DNA of 64,000 nt from Rhizobiales bacterium 24-66-13 (GTDB lineage: Bacteria; Pseudomonadota; Alphaproteobacteria; Rhizobiales; Xanthobacteraceae), in the NCBI GenBank assembly GCA_002257205.1, contig NCHM01000001.1, forward strand, positions 1-64,000. The letters are read 5' to 3'. The notes under the pieces are model-generated. The model saw only the letters and a list, made by a program, of their open reading frames with translations. It did no database searches and was not told where the DNA came from. A program made the position numbers and the translations under genes. The stretch's first letter is position 1, and each line of letters starts with the position of its first letter. This document shows positions 34,000 to 43,136 of this stretch, one piece after another.

Positions 34000-34775
34000 T
34001 GGCCGCTGCTGAGATCGCGGTCGACCGCGCGACCCTTTTCGAGTTCCTCACCCGCATGGGGGACAACACCCTCATCCTGGGCCACCGCGTGTCCGAATGG
34101 TGCGGCCATGCGCCCGTGCTGGAGGAGGACATCGCGCTCGCCAACACGGCGCTGGACCTGATCGGCCAGACCCATTTCTGGCTGGGCCTCGCTGGCGAGG
34201 TGGAGGGCAAGGGACGCAGCGCCGACGCCCTCGCCTTCCTGCGCGATGCTTCCGGCTTCCGCAACGCGCTCCTGGTGGAGCGCCCCAATGGCGACTTCGG
34301 CCAGACGCTGATGCGGCAGTTCCTGTTCGACGCCTGGCATCATGTGATGCTGACCGCGCTGACGGGCTCGTCCGACCCACGGGTGGCGGAGATTGCCGCA
34401 AAGGCGCTCAAGGAGGTTTCCTATCATCTGGAACGGTCCGGCGACCTCATCGTCCGGCTCGGCGACGGCACCGCGGAGAGTCATGCGCGGATGCAGCGCG
34501 CGCTCGACGATATGTGGAGCTATGTGGGCGAGCTGTTCATCGCCGACGAGACCGATCGAGCCATAGCCGGGGCCGGCATCGCCCCGGACCCGGCGAGCCT
34601 CAGGCCGCAATGGGAGGCCATCGTCGGCGAGGTGCTGCACGAGGCGACGCTGAAGGTGCCGACGACCACCTATGTCCACAAGGGCGGCCGCCGCGGCATC
34701 CACACCGAGCATCTCGGCTACATCCTTGCCGACATGCAGTTCCTGCAGCGCGCCTATCCGGGCGCCACCTGGTAG
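33999..34775 (+). CDS. paaC: phenylacetyl-CoA epoxidase subunit C
   Basis: A 258-residue PaaC, the structural partner of PaaA in the epoxidase core. It shares the ferritin-like fold but lacks a functional diiron site in known members. Typical segments: LTRMGDNTLILGHRVSEWCG, ANTALDLIGQTHFWLGLAG, FDAWHHVMLTAL and HTEHLGYILADMQFLQRAYP at the end. ATG 33999 overlaps the paaB stop; GTG 33996 is the alternative. Confidence 0.95.
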   Translation: MAAAEIAVDRATLFEFLTRMGDNTLILGHRVSEWCGHAPVLEEDIALANTALDLIGQTHFWLGLAGEVEGKGRSADALAFLRDASGFRNALLVERPNGDFGQTLMRQFLFDAWHHVMLTALTGSSDPRVAEIAAKALKEVSYHLERSGDLIVRLGDGTAESHARMQRALDDMWSYVGELFIADETDRAIAGAGIAPDPASLRPQWEAIVGEVLHEATLKVPTTTYVHKGGRRGIHTEHLGYILADMQFLQRAYPGATW

Positions 34776-34784
34776 GAGGCGGGA

Positions 34785-35324
34785 ATGGCGACCCTTGCCA
34801 AGCCGACGCGAGATCAGCCCTCCGCCACGCAGGTGTGGGACTGGCTGTCGCAGGTGCCGGACCCGGAAATTCCGGTCATCTCCCTGGTTGATCTCGGAAT
34901 CATCCGCGACGTCGCGTGGGACGGCGACACGCTGGTCGTCACCGTCACGCCGACCTATTCCGGCTGCCCGGCGACGGGCGTGATCAACCTCGACATCGAG
35001 CGCGCCTTGCGCGATCACGGGGTGGACAAGTTGCGGCTGGAGCGGAAGCTCTCGCCGCCCTGGACCACCGACTGGGTCAGTGCCGCCGGCCGCGAGAAGC
35101 TTGCCGCCTACGGCATCGCGCCGCCGGTGGACGACACCGCGGCCGACGGCCGGCTGGTGGCGCGGGCGCGCCGGCTCGCGTCCGGCTCGAACCTCGCCAT
35201 CGCCTGCCCGCGCTGCGGCGCGACGCATACCGAGAAGGTGAGCCAGTTCGGCTCGACGCCCTGCAAGGCCAGCTATCGCTGCCTGAGCTGCCTCGAGCCG
35301 TTCGACTATTTCAAGTGCATCTGA
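34785..35324 (+). CDS. paaD: PaaD, epoxidase assembly protein
   Basis: A 179-residue PaaD with a DUF59/MIP18 domain (VPDPEIPVISLVDLGIIRDV and VTPTYSGCPATGVI, about 25-70) and a C-terminal zinc-ribbon-like cysteine set (CPRCGATHTEKVSQFGSTPC, KASYRCLSCLEPFDYFKC). The family is needed for maturation of the Fe-S or diiron parts of the epoxidase. It starts 9 bases after paaC; a gap of about 150 bases separates it from paaE. Confidence 0.94.
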   Translation: MATLAKPTRDQPSATQVWDWLSQVPDPEIPVISLVDLGIIRDVAWDGDTLVVTVTPTYSGCPATGVINLDIERALRDHGVDKLRLERKLSPPWTTDWVSAAGREKLAAYGIAPPVDDTAADGRLVARARRLASGSNLAIACPRCGATHTEKVSQFGSTPCKASYRCLSCLEPFDYFKCI

Positions 35325-35472
35325 CCGGCCGGGGCGAAGGCCCCTGCCTCGCATCGACGCGCACGCCCCAATTTGGGCCCGCCCCGGGCGCTACGTGACA
35401 GCGCTGGCAAGATCAGTCCCAGATCACCTCAAGAACACGCAAATATTACCCATGATTACGGAGGAGCGCTGA

Positions 35473-36549
35473 ATGGCACGGTTTCATCCCCTGGAAGTCG
35501 TCGACGTCCGGCGCGAGACGCGCGATGCGGTCGTCGTCACCCTCAGGCCCCGCCCCGAGGATACGGCGGCTTTCGATTTCACCCAAGGCCAGTATCTCAC
35601 CTTTCGCCGCGACTTTGACGGCGAGGAACTGCGCCGCAGCTATTCCATCTGCGCCGGCAAGGACGAAGGCTGCCTGAAGGTGGGCATCAAGCGGGTGGAG
35701 GGCGGTGCCTTCTCAACCTGGGCAAACGAGAACCTTTCCGCCGGCGACACCATCGAGGCGATGCCGCCCATGGGCAAGTTCTTCGTGCCCTTGGCCCCGG
35801 AGTTCGACCGTCACTATCTGGGGTTCGCCGGTGGCTCGGGGATCACGCCCCTCCTGTCCATCATCAAGACCGTGCTTAAGCGCGAGCCGAAGGCGCGCTT
35901 CACCCTCGTCTATGCCAACCGGCAGATCAGCTCCATTATGTTCCGCGAGGAGCTTGAAGACCTGAAGAGCCTCTATCTCGGCCGTTTCGCCATCCTGCAC
36001 GTGCTGGAGGCGGAGGCCCAGGAGATCGACCTGTTCACCGGCCGCATCGACGCTGAGAAGATGAAGGGCCTTTTCGAGCACTGGATCGACGCGCGGTCGG
36101 TGGACACCGCCTTCATCTGCGGTCCCGAGCCGATGATGCTTGCCATCGCAGCCGCGCTGAAGGAGCACGGCCTGTCGGATGCGCAGATCAAGTTCGAGCT
36201 GTTCGCGTCCGGCCAGCCGGGGCGGGCCAGGACGCGGGCCGTCTCGAAGAGCGTCGCCGCGAACAGCGCTGGCACGCAGGCGAAGGTAACGCTCGACGGC
36301 GCGACCCGCACCTTCCACATGCCGCGGGAAGGCCAGAGCCTGCTTGACGCCGCGCTTGAGGCCAATCTGGACGCGCCCTACGCCTGCAAGGCCGGCGTGT
36401 GCTCCACCTGTCGGGCCAAGGTGCTTGAAGGCGAGGTGGAGATGGCCGTCAACCACGCGCTGGAGGATTACGAGGTGCGCGCCGGCTACGTGCTCACCTG
36501 CCAGTGCTTCCCGCTCACAGAAAAGCTCGTCGTCACCTACGACGAATGA
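35473..36549 (+). CDS. paaE: phenylacetyl-CoA epoxidase reductase subunit E
   Basis: A 358-residue flavoprotein reductase that passes electrons from NADPH to PaaA. The FAD domain contains RRSYSICAGKDEGCLKVGIK (RxYS motif), the NADP domain contains FAGGSGITPLLSIIKT and FICGPEPMMLAI, and the C-terminal plant-type ferredoxin holds the 2Fe-2S cysteines in ACKAGVCSTCRAKVLEG plus the fourth in VLTCQCFP. ATG 35473 follows GGAGG. All cofactor motifs are intact. Confidence 0.96.
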   Translation: MARFHPLEVVDVRRETRDAVVVTLRPRPEDTAAFDFTQGQYLTFRRDFDGEELRRSYSICAGKDEGCLKVGIKRVEGGAFSTWANENLSAGDTIEAMPPMGKFFVPLAPEFDRHYLGFAGGSGITPLLSIIKTVLKREPKARFTLVYANRQISSIMFREELEDLKSLYLGRFAILHVLEAEAQEIDLFTGRIDAEKMKGLFEHWIDARSVDTAFICGPEPMMLAIAAALKEHGLSDAQIKFELFASGQPGRARTRAVSKSVAANSAGTQAKVTLDGATRTFHMPREGQSLLDAALEANLDAPYACKAGVCSTCRAKVLEGEVEMAVNHALEDYEVRAGYVLTCQCFPLTEKLVVTYDE

Positions 36550-36563
36550 GCGGGAGGAACACC

Positions 36564-37319
36564 ATGACCGATGTGATTGCCATTGACGACTATCTCGCCC
36601 AGGGTGGGGTGCTCACCTCGCCCGACAACGTGCCCGCGCGCTATCGCGGCGAGCTCTTGCGCCTCATGTCCTCCTTCGTGGACAGCGAGCTTGCCGGCTC
36701 GGCCGGCTTTGCCGCCTGCATCAACTTCGCGCCGGGCATCAAGGCGCGGATCGCGGCGAGCCGCATCACGCTGGAGAAGGCCGACCATGCCGGGCGCGTG
36801 CTCGATGTGATGGCCGGCTTCGGCACCGATACCGCCCGCTACCAATCGCAGCATGACTGGGCCGCGCGGCTTCAACGCGAGGCGGATCTCGGCGCGGCGC
36901 GCAAGGGCGGTGACATGCGCCTTTCGGTCTTCCACTATCCCATCACCGGATGGACCGATGCGGTGGTGATGAACGTGCTGATGGGCCTCGCCACCGGCGT
37001 CCAGCTGGCCGAGCTGGCCCGCGTGTCCTACTCGCCGCTGGCGGAGGTGTTCCGCGAGATCGCGCCGCGCGAGGCCCGCCACGCGGAGCTCGGCCTCGAA
37101 GGGCTGGAGCGCATCGCCGGGAGCGAGGCGGACCGGGCCGAGGCGCGCGCGAGCCTTGCCTACTGGCATCCGCGGGTGGCGGCGACCTTCGGCGTGGCCG
37201 GCTCGGCGCGCTACGACACGCTGCGGCGCCTCGGCCTGCGCCACACGCCCAACGAGGCGCTCCTTTCCGAATGGGAGCGCCTCGCGGCCGCCCGCCTCGC
37301 CCCGCTCGGCCGTGCCTGA
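36564..37319 (+). CDS. second PaaA/PaaC-like diiron protein
   Basis: A 251-residue protein of the PaaA_PaaC (PF05138-like) ferritin fold, encoded 14 bases after paaE and therefore probably co-transcribed. Candidate diiron ligands are in SFVDSELAGSAGF (Glu), ITLEKADHAGRVLD (Glu and His) and REIAPREARHAELGLE (Glu, EARH). It is shorter than PaaA (332) and distinct from PaaC (258), which is present separately. Some paa clusters carry such an extra protein, but I know of no assigned reaction. It could be an alternative oxygenase subunit, a repair or deoxygenation partner, or act on another CoA ester. Confidence 0.7.
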   Translation: MTDVIAIDDYLAQGGVLTSPDNVPARYRGELLRLMSSFVDSELAGSAGFAACINFAPGIKARIAASRITLEKADHAGRVLDVMAGFGTDTARYQSQHDWAARLQREADLGAARKGGDMRLSVFHYPITGWTDAVVMNVLMGLATGVQLAELARVSYSPLAEVFREIAPREARHAELGLEGLERIAGSEADRAEARASLAYWHPRVAATFGVAGSARYDTLRRLGLRHTPNEALLSEWERLAAARLAPLGRA

Positions 37320-37376
37320 GTCATTGGCGGGCGCCGCGGCGCCCGCCGGAGCCAGCGTTTGGCATCCCCAAGAAGG

Positions 37377-37402
37377 AAAGGCCCGGCATCAGCCGGGCCT
37401 TT
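37377..37402. terminator. strong bidirectional terminator between paa operons
   Basis: A perfect 11-bp stem, AAAGGCCCGGC-ATCA-GCCGGGCCTTT, with T-runs on both strands. It lies between the convergent paaABCDE-diiron operon and paaK. A separate 22-base perfect GC palindrome sits at 37326-37347 just after the stop codon and may add to it. Confidence 0.85.
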
Positions 37403-37467
37403 CTTCGTCGCCGATGGCGGGACGCAGGAAAGCCCCCGCCATCGCCAGTGGGGGCGGGGGCGGGACC

Positions 37468-38805
37468 TCATTCCTTCGGGCGGCGGTCCAGGATGCGCTT
37501 GGCCTTACCGGTGGCGGTGCGCTCGATGCCGCCCGGCTCGTGCAGGGTGACGCGCGTGGTGATGCCGATGGTGTCCTTGATCCGCTTCAGGATCTTCCTG
37601 GCGCAGGCATCGAGGTCGGTCGCGCCGTAGACCTCCTCGCGGATCTCGGCATGCACGGTCATCTCGTCCATGCGGCCGGTGCGGGTCAGTTCGAGCTGGT
37701 AGTGGCCCGAGCAGGTCTCGATGGAGAGCAAAATCTCCTCGATCTGGGTGGGGAACACGTTCACGCCGCGCAGGATGATCATGTCGTCGGAGCGGCCGGT
37801 CACCTTCTCCATGCGCCGCATGCCGGGCCGCGCCGTGCCGGGCAGCAGGCGCGTGAGGTCGCGGGTGCGGTAGCGGATGATGGGGAAGGCCTCCTTGGTG
37901 AGGGAGGTGAAGACGAGCTCACCCTTTGCTCCGTCCGGCAGGACCTCGCCGGTGACCGGATCGATGATCTCCGGATAGAAATGGTCCTCCCAGATGTGGA
38001 GGCCGTCCTTGGTCTCCACGCATTCCTGCGCCACGCCCGGGCCGATGACTTCGGAGAGGCCGTAAATGTCGGTGGCGTCGAGGGCGAAGTCGCGCTCGAT
38101 CTCCTGGCGCAAGGCGTTGGTCCAGGGCTCGGCGCCGAAGATGCCGAACTTCAGTGAGGAGGCGCGCGGATCGAGCCCGGCCTTGGCGAAGCCGTCGAGC
38201 AGCGCCAGCATGTAGCTGGGTGTCACCATGATGGCGTCGGGCTTGAAGTCGTCGATGAGCTGCACCTGGCGCTCGGTCATGCCGCCTGACATGGGCACCA
38301 CGGTGCAGCCGAGCCGCTCCACGCCGTAATGGGCGCCGAGGCCGCCGGTGAACAGGCCGTAGCCATAGGCCACGTGCACCATCATGCCCGGCCGCACGCC
38401 GGCGGCGCGGACGGAGCGGGCCACCACGTCGGCCCACATGTCGATATCGGCCTTCGTGTAGCCCACCACGATGGGCTTGCCCGTGGTGCCGGAGGAGCCG
38501 TGCACGCGTATCAGCTTTTCCTTCGGCACCGCGAACAGGCCGAAGGGGTAGTTGTCGCGCAGGTCGGTCTTCACGGTGAAGGGGAACTTGGCGAGGTCGG
38601 AAAGCTCGCGCAGGTCGGACGGATGGACGCACGCCTCGTCGAACTTCTTTCTGTAGAACGGCACGTTCTCGTAGGCGTGGCGGAGCGACCAGGCGAGGCG
38701 CTCGCGCTGCAGGGACATGATCTCGTCCCGCGATGCCCGCTCCGTGGCGTCGAGGCCATCCTTGACGGTCCGGGCAAGGTTCGTTGCCGGCAGGGCCATG
38801 CTCAT
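37468..38805 (-). CDS. paaK: phenylacetate-CoA ligase
   Basis: A 445-residue AMP-forming ligase that activates phenylacetate to phenylacetyl-CoA, the first committed step. The P-loop-like motif is RVHGSSGTTGKPIVVGYTK (about residues 100-118). The adenine-binding segment DIYGLSEVIGPGVAQEC and the hinge FPIIRYRTRDLTRLLPG are followed by the mobile C-terminal domain RGVNVFPTQIEEIL. The length matches E. coli PaaK. ATG 38805 has a GGAGGAG ribosome site. It is transcribed with paaG and paaI on the minus strand. Confidence 0.96.
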   Translation of the reverse strand: MSMALPATNLARTVKDGLDATERASRDEIMSLQRERLAWSLRHAYENVPFYRKKFDEACVHPSDLRELSDLAKFPFTVKTDLRDNYPFGLFAVPKEKLIRVHGSSGTTGKPIVVGYTKADIDMWADVVARSVRAAGVRPGMMVHVAYGYGLFTGGLGAHYGVERLGCTVVPMSGGMTERQVQLIDDFKPDAIMVTPSYMLALLDGFAKAGLDPRASSLKFGIFGAEPWTNALRQEIERDFALDATDIYGLSEVIGPGVAQECVETKDGLHIWEDHFYPEIIDPVTGEVLPDGAKGELVFTSLTKEAFPIIRYRTRDLTRLLPGTARPGMRRMEKVTGRSDDMIILRGVNVFPTQIEEILLSIETCSGHYQLELTRTGRMDEMTVHAEIREEVYGATDLDACARKILKRIKDTIGITTRVTLHEPGGIERTATGKAKRILDRRPKE

Positions 38806-38817
38806 CGTCTCCTCCAG

Positions 38818-39327
38818 TCAGGTTGTTTCGGTGCTTGCAGCACCCGTCTTTTCGTTCCGGCTCTCAGGGCCGCTTGCGGCGGGCGCGATCAGCGCCCCGC
38901 CGATGGTCCGAGAATGCCCGCGAAACTGGGCGATGGCGACGCCGTCCTGCGTCACCTCGATGTCGTAGATACCGGAGCGCCCGGAGCGGGCGACCTCCCG
39001 TGCCTGCGCCACGAGGCGCTTGCCGCGGGTTCCCGGCCGCAGATAGGTGATTGAGCAGTGCTGCGCGACCGTGCGCTCGTCATAGCTGTTGCAGGCGAAG
39101 GCGAAGGCGCTGTCGGCCAAGGCGAAGATGAAGCCGCCGTGGCCCATGCCGAAGCCGTTGCACATGCGCTCGGTGAGCGTCATGGCCAGCGTCGCCGTGC
39201 CGGGGCCGACGGCGAGGATCTCCATGCCGAGCCCCTGGCTGGCGAGATCGGTGGTCCACATGGCCTCAGCCGAAAGCCGAGAGGTCTCCTGCGGCGTGCG
39301 GGTGGGGGCAATAGGAGCCGCGGTCAC
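38818..39327 (-). CDS. paaI: PaaI hotdog-fold thioesterase
   Basis: A 169-residue acyl-CoA thioesterase of the PaaI family, thought to rescue CoA from dead-end hydroxyphenylacetyl-CoA or oxepin intermediates. The core motif is NGFGMGHGGFIFALADSAFA with the catalytic Asp in LADSAF, and HCSITYLRPGTRG follows. The start is GTG 39327, which overlaps the paaG stop; the alternative ATG downstream would lose about 30 residues. The C-terminal 20 residues are variable. Confidence 0.9.
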   Translation of the reverse strand: MTAAPIAPTRTPQETSRLSAEAMWTTDLASQGLGMEILAVGPGTATLAMTLTERMCNGFGMGHGGFIFALADSAFAFACNSYDERTVAQHCSITYLRPGTRGKRLVAQAREVARSGRSGIYDIEVTQDGVAIAQFRGHSRTIGGALIAPAASGPESRNEKTGAASTETT

Positions 39328-40124
39328 GGGCGCCGTCCCGAGAAATGCGGCGGTCGCTTCTCCATGAAGGCCTTCACCCCCTCGCGGTAATCGGGCGTGC
39401 GGCCGGCCTCGCGCTGGAGGTCGCGCTCGAGGTCCAGCTGGGCGTCGAGGCTGCTGGCGGCGGAGGCGTTGAGCGCCGCCTTGGTGAGCGCGAGGCCCTG
39501 GGTGGGCTGGGTGGCAAGGTGGGCAGCGAGCGCGCGGGCCTCGTCGAGCAGGGCGGTGTCGTCCGCCACCTTCCAGATGAGGCCCCATTCGGCCGCTTTC
39601 TCGGCGCTCAGCGGCTCGGCCAGCAGCATGAGCGCGCGCGCCCTGGCGTCGCCCACGAGGCGCGGTAGGAAGAAGGTGCCGCCGGAATCCGGAACGAGGC
39701 CGATCTTGGCGAAGGCCTGGATGAACTTGGCGGAGCGCGCCGCCAGGACGATGTCGCAGGCGAACGCGATGTTAGCGCCGGCGCCGGCGGCCACCCCGTT
39801 CACCGCGCAGACCACCGGCTTCCTTAAGCTGCGGATGCGCCGGATCAGGGGATTGTAGAACGTCTCGATGGTGGCGCCCAGGTCGAGTGGGCCGTCGGCG
39901 TTCACCCGGTCGCCGAGATCCTGGCCGGCGCAGAAGCCGCGCCCCGCGCCGGTGAGAAGCACCGCCCGGCAGGCATCGTCGGCCGCCGCGTTGAGGGCGT
40001 CCGCGAGGGCGCGATGCAGGTCTTCGTTGAAGGCGTTGAGCCGGTCGGGACGGTTGAGGGTCAGCTCCGTCCAGCCGCCATGGTCTGCCACGCGAAGCGT
40101 GGGTTCCTGAAGTTTGGCCTCCAA
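39324..40124 (-). CDS. paaG: oxepin-forming isomerase / enoyl-CoA hydratase family
   Basis: A 266-residue crotonase-fold enzyme, PaaG: it isomerises ring-epoxyphenylacetyl-CoA to oxepin-CoA and later shifts a double bond. The oxyanion segments are GRGFCAGQDLGDRV and NGVAAGAGANIAFACDI; the PaaG-type IGLVPDSGGTFFLPRLVG carries the catalytic Asp. The ending MEKRPPHFSGR is typical. It is the first gene of the minus-strand paaGIK operon, 40 bases from the 22-bp palindrome. Confidence 0.93.
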   Translation of the reverse strand: MEAKLQEPTLRVADHGGWTELTLNRPDRLNAFNEDLHRALADALNAAADDACRAVLLTGAGRGFCAGQDLGDRVNADGPLDLGATIETFYNPLIRRIRSLRKPVVCAVNGVAAGAGANIAFACDIVLAARSAKFIQAFAKIGLVPDSGGTFFLPRLVGDARARALMLLAEPLSAEKAAEWGLIWKVADDTALLDEARALAAHLATQPTQGLALTKAALNASAASSLDAQLDLERDLQREAGRTPDYREGVKAFMEKRPPHFSGRRP

Positions 40125-40163
40125 GGGATCCTCCTGGGCTCGGGCCCTTGCAGAGCCTCTTGA

Positions 40164-40185
40164 ATTAACCGGTCGATCGGTTAAT
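40164..40185. promoter_or_regulatory. TetR-type operator 3, paaG/paaN divergent promoter
   Basis: A nearly perfect 22-base palindrome, ATTAACC-GGTCGATC-GGTTAAT, 40 bases from the paaG start and 64 bases from the paaN start. It is the best copy of the ATTrACC-N8-GGTyAAT pattern also seen at 30507. A repressor bound here would shut both divergent operons. Confidence 0.7.
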
Positions 40186-40248
40186 CATTATCGCAAGGGG
40201 CGTGCTTGTCAACATCGTCGAAGAGCGCCCGACGCTAGGGAGAAACCC

Positions 40249-41901
40249 ATGGATGACCTGTTCGCGGCCCACGCCGCGCTGCTCAAATCCGCCGTCGCGG
40301 CATCGCGCGAGCGCGGCTTCTGGGCGGCGTTTCCGGAAAATCCCAAGGCCTATCCGGAGGGCGCCACCACCGAGGCGAAGGCCGCCTTCGCGGGGCTGAG
40401 GAACAAGCTGTTTGTCCTCACCGCCGAGGACGAGGCCGGCCCGTACGTGGGCGCGGAGGTCTCCCCCTTCGGCCCCGTCTTGGGGATCACCTATGTCGCC
40501 CGCACGGTGGACGATCTCGTGGCGCGGGCGCAGCAGGCCGGCGCCGCCTGGGCCGCGGCGGGCGTCGAGCGTCGCGTCGGCGTCGCCCTGGAGATCCTGG
40601 TGCGGCTGAATAAGGCGAGCTTCCTCGTCGCCGAAGCGGTGGAGCACACCACCGGGCAGGCCGGTCCCATGGCGTTCCAGGCGGGCGGGCCCCATGCCCA
40701 GGATCGCGGCCTTGAGGCCGTGGCCTATGCCTATGAGGAGATGGCCCGGGTGCCCGGCGCGGTGCGCTGGGAGAAGCCGGCCGGCCGCTCCACCATTCGT
40801 CTCGACAAGGACTTTCATGTGGTGCCGCGGGGTGTCGGCCTTGTCATCGGCTGCGCCACCTTCCCCACCTGGAACAGCTATCCGGCGCTTTTTGCCGATC
40901 TCGTCACCGGTAATGCGGTGATCGTGAAGCCGCACCCCGCCGCCATCCTGCCGCTGGCCCTCACCGTGAAGATCGGCCGCGAAGTGCTCACGGAACAGGG
41001 CTTCGACCCGGACGTGCTCCAGCTCGCCCCCGATACGGCCGATGCGCCCGTCGCCAAGGATCTGGCGACCCATCCGGCCATCGGCATGGTGGACTTCACC
41101 GGCTCGTCCGCGTTCGGCGGCTGGCTGCGCGAGACCCTGCGGGACAAGCTGGTGTTCACGGAGGAGGCGGGAGTGAACACCATCGTCATCGCCTCCACCG
41201 GCGCGTTCGCGGCCATGTGCGCCAACATCGCCTTCTCGCTCTCCCTCTACAGCGGGCAGATGTGCACCGCGCCGCAGACCATTTTCGTGCCGGCTGCCGG
41301 CATCGCAACCGACGAGGGCCACAAGAGCTTCGATGAGGTGGCCTCCGGCATCGGCGCCGCCATCGACGCGCTGTTGTCGGATCCCGCCCGCGCGGCGGCG
41401 GTGCTCGGCGCCATCCAGAATCCGGCGACGCTCACGCGCATCGAGGAGGCACGCGGCCTCGGCCGCATCGTGCGCGCCAGTGCTGCGCTTCAGGTGGAAG
41501 GCGCCCGCACCGCCACGCCGCTGCTTCTCGCCGTGGAGGCGGACGACGAGGCGGCCTATCTGGAGGAGCGCTTCGGCCCCATCGCCTTCGTGGTCGCGGT
41601 GAGCGATGCGCAGGACGCCATCGCCCGCGCCACCCGCGCCGCCCGGCAGAAGGGCGCCATCACCGCCGCCCTCTACAGCACCGACGAGGCCGAGATCGCC
41701 ACCGCCATCCCCGCCTATGCGAAGGCGGGCGTCGCGCTGTCGGTGAACCTCACCGGCGGCATCTATGTGAACCAGAGCGCCGCCTTCAGCGACTACCACG
41801 TCTCCGGCGCCAACCCCGCCGGCAACGCCTGCATGACGGACGCCGCCTTCGTGGCGAGCCGCTTCCGCGTGGTGTGCGTGCGCCGCCCGGCCGCCGCCTG
41901 A
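40249..41901 (+). CDS. paaN: PaaN-type aldehyde dehydrogenase
   Basis: A 550-residue member of the PaaN family, aldehyde dehydrogenases found in phenylacetate clusters. Visible are the nucleotide-binding region [19 protein letters not shown], the Gly-rich [16 protein letters not shown], the Glu in [14 protein letters not shown] and the catalytic Cys in [15 protein letters not shown]. It may oxidise the ring-opened semialdehyde, overlapping with PaaZ, which is also present three genes downstream. It begins the operon paaN-thiolase-paaH-paaZ. Confidence 0.88.
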   Translation: MDDLFAAHAALLKSAVAASRERGFWAAFPENPKAYPEGATTEAKAAFAGLRNKLFVLTAEDEAGPYVGAEVSPFGPVLGITYVARTVDDLVARAQQAGAAWAAAGVERRVGVALEILVRLNKASFLVAEAVEHTTGQAGPMAFQAGGPHAQDRGLEAVAYAYEEMARVPGAVRWEKPAGRSTIRLDKDFHVVPRGVGLVIGCATFPTWNSYPALFADLVTGNAVIVKPHPAAILPLALTVKIGREVLTEQGFDPDVLQLAPDTADAPVAKDLATHPAIGMVDFTGSSAFGGWLRETLRDKLVFTEEAGVNTIVIASTGAFAAMCANIAFSLSLYSGQMCTAPQTIFVPAAGIATDEGHKSFDEVASGIGAAIDALLSDPARAAAVLGAIQNPATLTRIEEARGLGRIVRASAALQVEGARTATPLLLAVEADDEAAYLEERFGPIAFVVAVSDAQDAIARATRAARQKGAITAALYSTDEAEIATAIPAYAKAGVALSVNLTGGIYVNQSAAFSDYHVSGANPAGNACMTDAAFVASRFRVVCVRRPAAA

Positions 41902-41924
41902 ACCCAGCCCTTCCGGAGACCACC

Positions 41925-43133
<1,209 letters not shown>

Positions 43134-43136
43134 GCC

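Noticed and set aside
37326..37347. Perfect GC palindrome as an operator
   Set aside because: It follows a stop codon and precedes the strong terminator at 37377, so it is more likely part of the termination region.
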